DNA of 10,285 nt, from the NCBI GenBank assembly GCA_031282945.1, contig JAITCX010000116.1:1-10285 (forward strand). Reading direction: 5' to 3'. The notes below the pieces were generated by a model, which was given only the letters and a program-made list of their open reading frames with translations, was not told where the DNA came from and did not search any database. This DNA is from Elusimicrobiota bacterium (GTDB taxonomy: Bacteria > Elusimicrobiota > Endomicrobiia > Endomicrobiales > Endomicrobiaceae). Below are positions 1-6,066 of the stretch, piece by piece. Position 1 is the first letter of the stretch, and each line of letters begins with the position of its first letter. The translations under genes and the position numbers were made by a program.

Positions 1-327
1 CATTATGCTTCGCAGAGCGTGGTAAAGACGATAACGAAGATTGGAACGGAATTTAATTTTGAAAAATCCAATTTTGACTTTTTTGCAAATGTATTTTTAG
101 GTTTTGATTTAAGCGGGAATAAGAAACTTAAAGTTAATTTTGTGAAGGGAGACAAAAATGAGTTTGAGGTAGAAAGCGATGATCCGCAGAAGATGTTTTA
201 CGGCGGGCAGGTTGGGGGAAGCTATAAGATAAATGAGAGTTTTTCTGTTAAGGCTTATAGCGGTTTGGAGTTAAATGATAAGTTGACGAATTATAATTTT
301 GGAGCGGGAGTGCAGTATAAACTCTAA
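1..327 (+). CDS. C-terminal end of an autotransporter/outer-membrane beta-barrel protein (5' end outside window)
   Basis: The reading frame is open from base 1 to a TAA at 325-327, giving 108 residues with the start outside the window; the in-frame GTG at 19 has no Shine-Dalgarno sequence and is not taken as a start. The protein shows alternating polar/hydrophobic strands separated by charged, Asn/Asp/Gly-rich turns, for example FDFFANVFLGFDL, the GGQVGGSYKI stretch and FSVKAYSGLEL. It ends in NYNFGAGVQYKL, like the closing strand of autotransporter-type barrels recognised by the BAM complex, where the last residue is usually Phe or Trp; here it is Leu. The likely role is an outer-membrane translocator or surface-protein anchor. 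The passenger is not visible, so its function cannot be given. Two decayed sequences with a similar C-terminal end lie just downstream, which supports a local family of such genes. Assignment rests on pattern, not on a specific motif. Confidence 0.6.
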   Translation, partial: HYASQSVVKTITKIGTEFNFEKSNFDFFANVFLGFDLSGNKKLKVNFVKGDKNEFEVESDDPQKMFYGGQVGGSYKINESFSVKAYSGLELNDKLTNYNFGAGVQYKL

Positions 328-360
328 GATTAAGGGAAATAAGTTTTAAGGGAGTTAGAG

Positions 361-536
361 GGGGCTTGGGAAGGCGGCGCGACAGCGCCGCCTTCCTCTT
401 TTAAAAACTCGCTGATTAACATTTGCAAAGTTTTATTTTGAGTAAGAAATTGGTTTTGCTGTGCAGAGGAGAAATCAAAGGTTAGGAGCGAGTTTTTAAA
501 AGATTTGCGCCCTGCTGTTTGGGCGCAACAAGCCCC
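361..536. mobile_element. 176-bp MITE-like element or structured RNA with nested inverted repeats
   Basis: The outer ends are perfect 8-bp inverted repeats, GGGGCTTG at 361-368 and CAAGCCCC at 529-536, bracketed by the same 4-bp sequence AGAG (357-360 and 537-540), which could be a target-site duplication. Inside are three further helices: 369-380 with 385-396 (12 bp perfect, loop GACA), 399-413 with 487-501 (15 bp perfect), and 505-512 with 521-528 (8 bp perfect, loop of 8). The long middle stem can extend inward through TAAC/GTTA (417-420/481-484) and TTTG/CAAA (422-425/476-479). Together these form a closed multi-branch junction. No protein is encoded, so if mobile it would depend on a transposase elsewhere. 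A structured non-coding RNA is the main alternative. Confidence 0.45.
369..402 (+). terminator. Rho-independent terminator after the beta-barrel gene
   Basis: A perfect 12-bp GC-rich stem (GGAAGGCGGCGC at 369-380 and its complement at 385-396) closes a GACA loop and is followed by TCTTTT at 397-402. It lies 41 bases past the stop of the barrel gene and has no open reading frame across it. It is also one arm of the larger inverted-repeat element at 361-536, so the gene may have acquired its terminator from that element. Confidence 0.8.
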
Positions 537-540
537 AGAG

Positions 541-662
541 CTAGCAGTGATCGGTAAAATTTAGATTGTATGGAAAAGCTAGAAAAAGTTGAAGCTTATA
601 GTAAAAAATAAATAATTTCAAAAAATAATTTTGGGAGAGGAATTGTTGAGATGAGACTATAA
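541..662 (+). pseudogene. Degenerate autotransporter C-terminus relic, copy A
   Basis: The stretch carries broken coding sense in shifting frames. CTAGCAGTG at 541-549 reads LAV, then after a shift 557-589 reads KFRLYGKARKS before a TGA, and 624-662 reads NNFGRGIVEMRL followed by TAA. The last piece closely resembles the end of the intact barrel gene upstream (NYNFGAGVQYKL, then stop). Copy B, 207 bases downstream, has matching pieces, and several differences between the copies fall at third codon positions (TAT/TAC for Tyr, GGA/GGT for Gly, GTT/GTG for Val), which suggests that both descend from translated sequence. It has no start codon or ribosome binding site and cannot be expressed as a barrel. 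Only the last ~40 codons of the parent are recognisable. Confidence 0.5.
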
Positions 663-687
663 GAAAAATTTTACAATTTTGAAAGAT

Positions 688-859
688 ACTTACGAGACGA
701 GTGTTGTTGCTGTTGATGGATAGAGCGGGTGAAAAAAAGCGATGAATTTAGCAGTGGGTCAAAAATTTAGATTGTACGGAAAAGCTAAAAAAATGAAGCT
801 TAAAAATGGATTGGATAGTTTTGAAAAATAATTTTGGGACAGGTGTTGTGGAGATATGA
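688..859 (+). pseudogene. Degenerate autotransporter C-terminus relic, copy B
   Basis: The frame beginning at 688 reads TYETSVVAVDG, then TAG (721-723), SG, TGA (730-732), then AMNLAVGQKFRLYGKA (739-786) and on through NGLDSFEK to a TAA. The closing strand NNFGTGVVEI plus TGA (827-859) lies in a different frame. The order of elements, a YETSVV-type strand, a charged turn, an LYGKA strand and a final NNFG..V strand, is what a C-terminal autotransporter barrel looks like. Two in-frame stops and one frameshift make it a pseudogene. It aligns with copy A (541-662) from LAV onward, while its first 16 codons have no counterpart there. This points to serial duplication and decay of barrel gene ends next to the surviving gene. 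The parent gene's function is unknown. Confidence 0.5.
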
Positions 860-916
860 AAGGAAAATTTTTTATTCTATTCTTTTGAGTGCAAAAATTT
901 CTTAACTCCTAGTCGT

Positions 917-1145
917 GCTGTTGCCATTATTGTTTGTCTTTGTCGTGTCGTACCTTCTCGGGCGCTCTTTTTATTTTTTAGCCTAGCGTAAGCGGCAAAG
1001 CGCATGGTCTTTACAGGAAATTTTTTTTGTGTTGTTTGTCGGCGCTGTTGTCTTTGTCGTGTCGTACCTTTCTCCGCGCTCTTTTTATTTTTTTAGCCTA
1101 GCGTAAGCGGCAAAGAGCCTGTCTATGCGAGAAATTTTTTTCGCA
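917..1145. repeat. Tandem duplication, two ~114-bp units
   Basis: Two adjacent units, about 917-1031 and 1032-1145, share a nearly identical core: 935-1000 and 1049-1115. The core begins TGTCTTTGTCGTGTCGTACC and ends AGCCTAGCGTAAGCGGCAAAG minus its first base, with small changes in the middle (TCTCGGGCGC against TTCTCCGCGC). After the core both units run into a looser copy ending GAAATTTTTTT. The core end can fold as a short helix capped by a GTAA loop. On the minus strand unit 1 contains a 42-codon frame (877-1005), but unit 2 breaks it with a stop, so it is not treated as a gene. No function is recognised. Confidence 0.7.
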
Positions 1146-1379
1146 AAGCGCGGGGCGCATAGGGTGTCTTAGGCAACCCCAATGCCTGTAATTGCCGTAG
1201 ATTTTGCGAGATTTAAAGGAAAGAAAATGAAGCGCGTCCTAAACGGACATGCAAATTTTCTTGACGTATAAATATCGCAAAAGATGCGGCAAGAACGGGC
1301 GTTGAGGTTGCCAAAGACATCCTACCAAAGGGTAGCGCAAAACAAAAATAAAGAAATAAGTTTAAAGAGCGTTAATTTT
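1146..1379. other. Unassigned intergenic stretch between the two repeat blocks
   Basis: No RNA gene or credible protein gene is recognised here. Visible items are a 7-bp inverted repeat TCGCAAA/TTTGCGA (1141-1147 and 1203-1209) enclosing a GC-richer segment, a short hairpin GTCC-TAAAC-GGAC near 1235-1248, and a 14-codon frame at 1227-1271 (ATG to TAA) preceded six bases upstream by AAAGGA. The last could be a leader peptide or chance. A longer frame running from 1284 into the hairpin array has no ribosome binding site and the low-complexity composition of that array, so it is dismissed. Confidence 0.4.
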
Positions 1380-1640
1380 CTGTTTTTCTTTATAGAAAAA
1401 AGAAGTAAGTTGCAAGTGTCGTTAGAAGTTTTTGTTTCTTTTGGCAAAAGAAATTTCTGTCTCTCTTTCCCAAAGAGAGAATAAAGCGTTGAAGTGTCGT
1501 TAGTTTTCCTGTCTCTCTTTTCCAAAGAGAGAATAAACTTTTAAAGCGCCGTTAGTTTTTCTGTCTCTCTTTCCCAAAGAGAGAATAAACTTTTGAAGAG
1601 CCGTTAGTTTTTCTGTTTCTCTTTTTTCAAAAAGAGAAAA
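1380..1640. repeat. 52-bp-period hairpin array upstream of proB
   Basis: Three consecutive 52-bp units (1457-1508, 1509-1560, 1561-1612) each hold a 9-bp perfect stem TCTCTCTTT/AAAGAGAGA with a 3-base loop, then ATAAA and a conserved linker ending in CGTTAGTTTT. Divergent units flank them: 1383-1400 (7-bp stem TTTTTCT/AGAAAAA), 1435-1453 (8-bp TTTCTTTT/AAAAGAAA) and 1616-1639 (11-bp TTTCTCTTTTT/AAAAAGAGAAA). The stem sequence differs between units while pairing is kept, so structure appears to be what is conserved. None of the stems is GC-rich, and the three core units are followed by ATAAA rather than a T-tract, so they are not classical terminators. The array ends about 90 bases before the proB start and may lie in or next to its promoter region. 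Confidence 0.8.
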
Positions 1641-1728
1641 ACCTCCCCTTTTTTTGTTTCCCTTTTAGCAAAAGAAAAATCAAAAGAAAAAATGTAAAAT
1701 TGTTTGTATTAAATTTTAGGGGGCGGCG

Positions 1729-2826
1729 ATGCGCATAGTAATTAAAATTGGAACAAGCAGCTTGATAGATAAGAGCGGAATTTTAAATAAAAATTATATC
1801 GCAAATTTTGTAACGCAAATAAAAGAATTGATAAAACGCGGCCATCAAGTTATTTTGGTAAGTTCGGGGGCGATAGGGACGGCAATTGGAAAAATGGGGA
1901 ACGGTTTTAAAGCTCAAACTTTAAGTCAAAAACAGGCCATGTCTGCAATCGGCCAGCCGATAATAATGAGCGTTTATAATGAATATTTTGCAAAAAACGA
2001 TTTGATTTGCGCTCAAGTTTTGTTGACTCGCGAGGACTTTGAAAACAGAGAAAAATATTTAAATGTCCGCAACACTTTGACGCAATTATTGGATTGGAAT
2101 GTAGTTGCGGTAATAAATGAAAACGACACTGTTGCGGTTGAGGAAATAAATTTTGGCGACAATGATACCCTTGCGGCTCTCGTGAGCGTTTTAGCGGATG
2201 CCGATCTGCTCATAATTTTTACAGATGTAGCGGGACTTTATGCGGGCAGCCCCAATAAATCTGCATTGATAAAAAAAGTGGAAAAAATTACAGGCGAAAT
2301 TGAAAACTATGCAAAACCTCACTCGTCTAGCGGTAAAGGGCGCGGCGGAATGTCTACAAAAATTATTGCCGCAAAAATCGCTACCGCCTCAGGAATAGAT
2401 GTAATGATTGTATCTAGCGCTAAATATGAGAGCATGGCGGATTTTATAATTTCAAAAGACGAAGGGACATATTTTGAAGCTAATAAAAAAACTATTGAAG
2501 CAAAAAAAAGCTGGATAGCTTTTGGAAAAAAAGTTAGGGGGACGATTTTTGTAGACGAAAAAGCCGCCGAGATGATTATTCATAAAAATAAAAGTCTATT
2601 GGCAGTGGGTATAGTTAAGGTGAGCGGCAATTTCAAAAAAGGCGATACGGTGTTTATAGCTTACGCTCAAGGGAAAGCCGCGCGCAGAGATTTTGCAAGA
2701 GGATTAGTAAATTTTGACGCGCATATTTTAAACCAAATAAAAGGCAAAAAAACCGCCGAGATAAAGGCGCTTTTTGCTCAAAGCGATGATGAAATAATTC
2801 ACAAAGATAATTTAATTGTTTTTTAA
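1729..2826 (+). CDS. proB: Glutamate 5-kinase (ProB), proline biosynthesis
   Basis: This enzyme phosphorylates L-glutamate with ATP to gamma-glutamyl phosphate, the first step of proline synthesis, in the cytoplasm. At 365 residues it has the usual length of the two-domain form. The amino-acid kinase domain (about 1-250) shows the N-terminal KIGTSS phosphate-binding strand (6-11), VSSGAIGTAIG (44-54), the substrate-binding INENDTVAVEE (129-139) leading into FGDNDTLAALV (142-152), FTDVAGLY (164-171), and the GKGRGGMSTK loop (202-211) ahead of the adenine-binding part. The C-terminal PUA domain covers about 265-365. The ATG at 1729 is chosen because AGGGGG (1718-1723) sits five bases upstream and the N-terminus fits the family exactly. 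proA, the usual partner, is not on either side. The 1.4-kb repeat region precedes it and a 222-base gap follows, so it appears to be transcribed alone. No defect is visible. Confidence 0.96.
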   Translation: MRIVIKIGTSSLIDKSGILNKNYIANFVTQIKELIKRGHQVILVSSGAIGTAIGKMGNGFKAQTLSQKQAMSAIGQPIIMSVYNEYFAKNDLICAQVLLTREDFENREKYLNVRNTLTQLLDWNVVAVINENDTVAVEEINFGDNDTLAALVSVLADADLLIIFTDVAGLYAGSPNKSALIKKVEKITGEIENYAKPHSSSGKGRGGMSTKIIAAKIATASGIDVMIVSSAKYESMADFIISKDEGTYFEANKKTIEAKKSWIAFGKKVRGTIFVDEKAAEMIIHKNKSLLAVGIVKVSGNFKKGDTVFIAYAQGKAARRDFARGLVNFDAHILNQIKGKKTAEIKALFAQSDDEIIHKDNLIVF

Positions 2827-2844
2827 AGTTTGCATCTTGATAAT

Positions 2845-2898
2845 AGCGTTAAAGTAAAAATAGGGTATGGCATAAATAGAAAAAACGCTTTCTTTTTG
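2845..2898 (+). terminator. Weak possible terminator after proB
   Basis: A 6-bp inverted repeat AGCGTT/AACGCT (2845-2850 and 2884-2889) is followed by TTCTTTTTG. The 33-base loop and short stem make this a poor terminator; it is listed because it is the only candidate between proB and the transporter gene. Confidence 0.2.
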
Positions 2899-2902
2899 AT
2901 AA

Positions 2903-2908
2903 TATAAT
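2903..2908 (+). promoter_or_regulatory. Possible -10 box for the transporter-led gene run
   Basis: TATAAT at 2903-2908 is a perfect sigma-70-type -10 hexamer in the gap after proB. No good -35 hexamer lies 16-18 bases upstream, where the sequence is A-rich, so the call is tentative. Use of this box would give a leader of roughly 130 bases before the transporter start. Confidence 0.3.
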
Positions 2909-2975
2909 TACACATTTTCATTCATGATTTAACTTGGCAATTTCTTCGTTTCTTGCGCTGCGCGTGTTGTAACCG

Positions 2976-3033
2976 CCGCTGGTTTAATATTTCTTTGCAG
3001 GTTTTGGGTGGTGGAAATTGTAAACTACAGCGG
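2976..3033 (+). promoter_or_regulatory. Leader stem-loop abutting the transporter ribosome binding site
   Basis: CCGCTG (2976-2981) pairs with CAGCGG (3028-3033). After a two-base bulge, GTTTA (2982-2986) pairs with TAAAC (3021-3025), and ATTTC (2989-2993) pairs with GAAAT (3014-3018), for 16 pairs around a G/T-rich loop. The helix ends three bases before the AGGAGA ribosome binding site (3037-3042). A competing small hairpin AACC/GGTT (2971-2974 with 2981-2984) uses part of the same strand, so two alternative folds are possible. It matches no riboswitch class that I recognise. Confidence 0.35.
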
Positions 3034-3048
3034 TAGAGGAGATTAAAC

Positions 3049-4542
3049 GTGGCAGACGCAGGAAAAGTGGAAAGTCAAAAGGGGTTGTTTGGGACGCCGA
3101 AAGGTTTTCCCACAGTTTTTATTACAGAGCTTTGCGAAAGGTTTAGCTATTATGGGATGAAAGCCATATTGCTTTACTACATCATCGGGGCGGTCGGCGG
3201 GGCAAATCATGGACTCGGCCTAGAGCGCCAGACAGGCATAACTATTGTAGCTCTTTACGGCGCATTAATTTATTTAAGCACAATTTTAGGCGGCTGGCTT
3301 AGCGACAGAGTTTTTGGGCAAACGCGCATGATTACGGTGGGCGGTTTTTTTATAATGTGCGGCCACATCGTTTTAGCTTTGCCGTTTGGCATTGGGGGAA
3401 TGTTTGTTTCTCTAGCTCTTTTAATTATCGGCACAGGTTTATTGAAGCCGAATGTTTCCGCTCTGGTGGGCAGATTATACGATTCTCCTCAATATGAAAA
3501 TAAGCGCGACGCGGGCTTTTCTATTTTTTATATGGGCGTAAATTTAGGCGCCGTTATAGCTACGATTTTGGTCGGCACTATCGGCCAGAAGGTAAACTAT
3601 CACATTGGATTTTCAATTGCGGCGATAGTTATGGCGATAGGATTATTTGTGTTTATTGTATTTTTCGGCAGACGCTTTTCCTATTTGGATACAGGCGCTC
3701 CCAATCCTTTGCGTTCAAACGAGAAACGCCGCGTGGGAATTATTGCGGGTATAATTGTATTGGTGATTCTCATAACCGTCGGCATTGTTATGTATGATCC
3801 GCAATTTGGCGAGCATTTTGCAAAAACTTTAGTTTTAGCGGTGACAATCGCGCTGGTGTTTTTTTGTTTTATAAATATGCTCTCTAGCAAAGAAATTACG
3901 CCGCAGGAAAGAAAAAATGTAACTATATATATTCCGCTTTTTCTAGCTGGCGTTTTGCTTTGGATAATTCAGGAATCGGGCGGCAATATTTTAGCTGAAT
4001 TTGTAATGCGGGCAAATAATCAAATCGGCGGTTTTGTAATTTCGGAATCTTGGTATCAAAGCATCAATCCAATTATTGTAATTTCAGGCTGCAGTTTCTT
4101 TGCATTTTTATGGACGAAACTCGGTCCCCGCCAACCCAGCATTGTGGCAAAACTTTGTATTGGTTTAGCTTTGTTAAGCGTTTCATATTTAATGTTGGTT
4201 CCAATTGCAAAAATGGGGACGGGATTTAGTCCATTTTTTGTTGTGCTTAGTTATGTGTTAACTGCTTCAGGCGAGGTTTTTATATCCCCTCTTCTCTTAT
4301 CAGTTACGACATTGCTTGCGCCTAGAAAGTACACTTCGCAGCTTATGGCGGTATGGTATTTATCCAATGCGGTTGCACAATCCATAAATGCCCAAACGGC
4401 AGGTTGGTATATTTCGCATCCAATGAGTTATTTTTCCGTGATAGGAATTTTGCCCTGCATATTTTTATTTGTTTTGCTTTTGATGCGCAAGAAAATCATC
4501 GCTCAAATAGATCTCTCAAGGCCTGCTTTGAAAATAAATTAA
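3049..4542 (+). CDS. POT/PTR2-family proton-coupled di-/tripeptide transporter
   Basis: A major-facilitator protein of the inner membrane that imports short peptides with protons. The 497-residue length and many hydrophobic helices fit the bacterial family. Diagnostic residues are present: the ExxERF proton-coupling motif on helix 1 (E27, E30, R31, F32, followed by SYYGMKAILLYY), the GGWLSDRVFGQTR loop after helix 2 (81-93), the GTGLLKPN segment with the conserved Lys (128-135), the PTR2 signature FSIFYMGVNLGA (157-168), and the C-terminal-half GEVFISP motif with its conserved Glu (408-414). The hydrophilic linker between halves is near 205-230. The start is the GTG at 3049, six bases after AGGAGA. 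It heads a gene run; xseA follows after 15 bases, although the two functions are unrelated. Substrates other than di- and tripeptides are possible, as some family members carry nitrate or other compounds, but the intact ExxERF motif favours peptides. Confidence 0.93.
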   Translation: MADAGKVESQKGLFGTPKGFPTVFITELCERFSYYGMKAILLYYIIGAVGGANHGLGLERQTGITIVALYGALIYLSTILGGWLSDRVFGQTRMITVGGFFIMCGHIVLALPFGIGGMFVSLALLIIGTGLLKPNVSALVGRLYDSPQYENKRDAGFSIFYMGVNLGAVIATILVGTIGQKVNYHIGFSIAAIVMAIGLFVFIVFFGRRFSYLDTGAPNPLRSNEKRRVGIIAGIIVLVILITVGIVMYDPQFGEHFAKTLVLAVTIALVFFCFINMLSSKEITPQERKNVTIYIPLFLAGVLLWIIQESGGNILAEFVMRANNQIGGFVISESWYQSINPIIVISGCSFFAFLWTKLGPRQPSIVAKLCIGLALLSVSYLMLVPIAKMGTGFSPFFVVLSYVLTASGEVFISPLLLSVTTLLAPRKYTSQLMAVWYLSNAVAQSINAQTAGWYISHPMSYFSVIGILPCIFLFVLLLMRKKIIAQIDLSRPALKIN

Positions 4543-4557
4543 ACTATAAGGTTAAAC

Positions 4558-5805
4558 GTGGAATATTTTGAATTAGTTGAGACAGAAAAAGAGAAAGATA
4601 AAGTAATTTATAGCGTAACCGAGATAAGCAATAAAATAAAAAGCATGCTGGAATATTTATATCCGCAAGTATGGGTTAGGGGGGAGATTTCAGGGTTTAA
4701 AATTTACGCATCGGGTCATGCGTATTTTACTATTAAGGATGAAAATTCTTGTCTGCAGGCTGTAATTTTTTCTGGTCAAAGGGCTGCGTTGGGGATAGAT
4801 ATAGACGAGATATCGGATGGGATTAAGGCGGTAATAGGCGGGCGTTTAAGCGCTTACGGCGTGCGGGGCTGCTATCAAATAATTGTTTCCAGTTTTAAAG
4901 AAGATGATGGTTTAGGCGAACGCGCCAAGATGTTAGAAAAGTTAAAAGCTCGGCTTTTAGCGGAAGGTTTATTTGATCCAAGCCATAAAAAGCCGCTTCC
5001 TGAATTTGTGAAAAAAATTGGAATTGTCACCTCAAAAGACGGAGCGGTTTTGCATGATATTTTAAAAGTTTTGGCAAGCGCTCATGACAATTCCAGCGTA
5101 TTGATTTATCCGGTTCGCGTTCAAGGGGAGTTTGCCCCCAAGGAAATTGCAGAGGCTATAGAATATTTAAATGCCAATCATGCTGATATTGATGTTTTAT
5201 TGGTTGGGCGCGGGGGCGGCAGTTTTGAAGATTTAATGGCGTTTAATTCTGAGATTGTCGCACGGGCAATTTTCAAATCAAAAATTTGTATTATCTCCTG
5301 CACCGGCCATCAAACCGATCATACCATTGCAGATGATGCCGCCGACCTTTCTGAGCCTACGCCGTCTGCGGCGGCCGCCTGCGCTATCAGTAAAAAAAAT
5401 CAATTAATTAACCGATTATTAAAGGCTGAAAACGAACTCATTAAATGCGTGCAGTCTATTTATGATCGGAGCGAGGAACATTTTGAAAGGTTAAAAAATT
5501 CCCGCGCCCTCACCAGACCTCATTTAATTTATGCTGATAAAATTGAATATATAGCGCAATTGCAAAAACAGTTAGGGCGCTCTATGGACAATATTTTGCA
5601 TTTTAAAAAATCGCGCCTTGCTCATCTTAGCGATAGTTTAAACTTGGTTTCCCCGCTTTCAGTTTTAAAAAGAGGCTATGCTATTGTTATGGATGAAAAA
5701 GAAAATGTGATAATCAATGCTAAACAGGTCAATGCGCAAGAGGATATTAAAATAAAAATGCATGACGCAACAATTGCCGCGCGGGTAAAAGAAATAGAAA
5801 AATAG
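4558..5805 (+). CDS. xseA: Exodeoxyribonuclease VII large subunit
   Basis: Catalytic subunit of exonuclease VII, which degrades single-stranded DNA from both ends to short oligonucleotides, in repair and clean-up of the chromosome. Length is 415 residues, slightly short of the ~450 of the E. coli protein. The N-terminal OB-fold runs from about 17 to 112, with VWVRGEISGFKIYASGHAYF (38-57). The nuclease core follows with IGIVTSKDGAVLHDIL (154-169), GRGGGSFEDLMAFN (217-230) and GHQTDHTIADDAADLSEPTPS (250-270). Residues matching the known E. coli catalytic set appear as D167, R218, H251 and D254. A coiled-coil region (about 275-360) that binds XseB leads to the C-terminal SPLSVLKRGYAIV (365-377). 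GHQTD replaces the more usual GHETD; the catalytic His and Asp are kept. The start is a GTG at 4558 behind a weak AAGG (4548-4551). xseB is 21 bases downstream. Confidence 0.96.
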   Translation: MEYFELVETEKEKDKVIYSVTEISNKIKSMLEYLYPQVWVRGEISGFKIYASGHAYFTIKDENSCLQAVIFSGQRAALGIDIDEISDGIKAVIGGRLSAYGVRGCYQIIVSSFKEDDGLGERAKMLEKLKARLLAEGLFDPSHKKPLPEFVKKIGIVTSKDGAVLHDILKVLASAHDNSSVLIYPVRVQGEFAPKEIAEAIEYLNANHADIDVLLVGRGGGSFEDLMAFNSEIVARAIFKSKICIISCTGHQTDHTIADDAADLSEPTPSAAAACAISKKNQLINRLLKAENELIKCVQSIYDRSEEHFERLKNSRALTRPHLIYADKIEYIAQLQKQLGRSMDNILHFKKSRLAHLSDSLNLVSPLSVLKRGYAIVMDEKENVIINAKQVNAQEDIKIKMHDATIAARVKEIEK

Positions 5806-5826
5806 AAAAAATATAAGGCGGTTTAT

Positions 5827-6066
5827 ATGGTAAAAAAAGGTAAACATGAATTTGAGGACTCTCTTAAACGGCTTGAAGAAATTATTTCTAAAATGGAAGA
5901 TACCAATCCCGGTTTGCAAGAAGCTTTAGAATTATTTAGCGAAGGGGCCGAGCTTATAAAATTTTGCAATGAGCAGTTGGAGCAGACGCATAAAAAAATT
6001 CAACAAATCATAAAAGACAATCAAGAATTTAAAATAGAAAATTTTGATGGAGGCCCAGATGCTTAG
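5827..6066 (+). CDS. xseB: Exodeoxyribonuclease VII small subunit
   Basis: A 79-residue accessory subunit that binds the coiled-coil arms of XseA in the exonuclease VII complex. The family pattern is clear: FEDSLKRLEEIISKMED (9-25) forms the first helix, then a short turn with NPGLQEALELFSEGAELIKFC (27-47) as the second helix, and a charged tail. Length matches the usual 70-90 residues. The ATG at 5827 has AAGG (5815-5818) eight bases upstream. Immediate linkage to xseA gives the stoichiometric partner from one transcript. Its last 8 bases overlap the start of glyS, so the two are probably translationally coupled. The acidic and Gly-rich C-terminal end (FDGGPDA) is encoded by bases that also supply the glyS ribosome binding site, which may explain its composition. 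Confidence 0.94.
   Translation: MVKKGKHEFEDSLKRLEEIISKMEDTNPGLQEALELFSEGAELIKFCNEQLEQTHKKIQQIIKDNQEFKIENFDGGPDA
6049..6053 (+). promoter_or_regulatory. Ribosome binding site deciding the glyS start
   Basis: GGAGG at 6049-6053 stands five bases before the ATG at 6059. The two earlier in-frame candidates, TTG at 6044 and ATG at 6047, overlap or precede this site and have no ribosome binding site of their own, so 6059 is preferred. Confidence 0.8.

Noticed and set aside
361..536. Integron attC site
   Set aside because: The arms look palindromic, but the expected core-site motifs in the correct arrangement are absent and the fold is a multi-branch junction rather than a single imperfect hairpin.
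877..1005. 42-codon minus-strand frame in the first 114-bp repeat unit
   Set aside because: The second unit breaks the same frame with a stop, and there is no good ribosome binding site.
1284..1525. Overlapping small frames on both strands (66 and 67 codons)
   Set aside because: They run through the hairpin array, have repeat-derived low-complexity peptides and lack ribosome binding sites.
1380..1640. CRISPR array
   Set aside because: The period is regular, but both the hairpin and the linker are conserved between units, so there are no unique spacers, and no cas genes are nearby.
328..1728. tRNA, rRNA or tmRNA gene
   Set aside because: No T-loop GTTCRA-type motif with cloverleaf pairing, and no rRNA-like or tmRNA-like stretch, was found by reading both strands.
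6044..6058. Upstream start for glyS at TTG 6044 or ATG 6047
   Set aside because: The GGAGG ribosome binding site at 6049-6053 lies inside this segment and points to the ATG at 6059.
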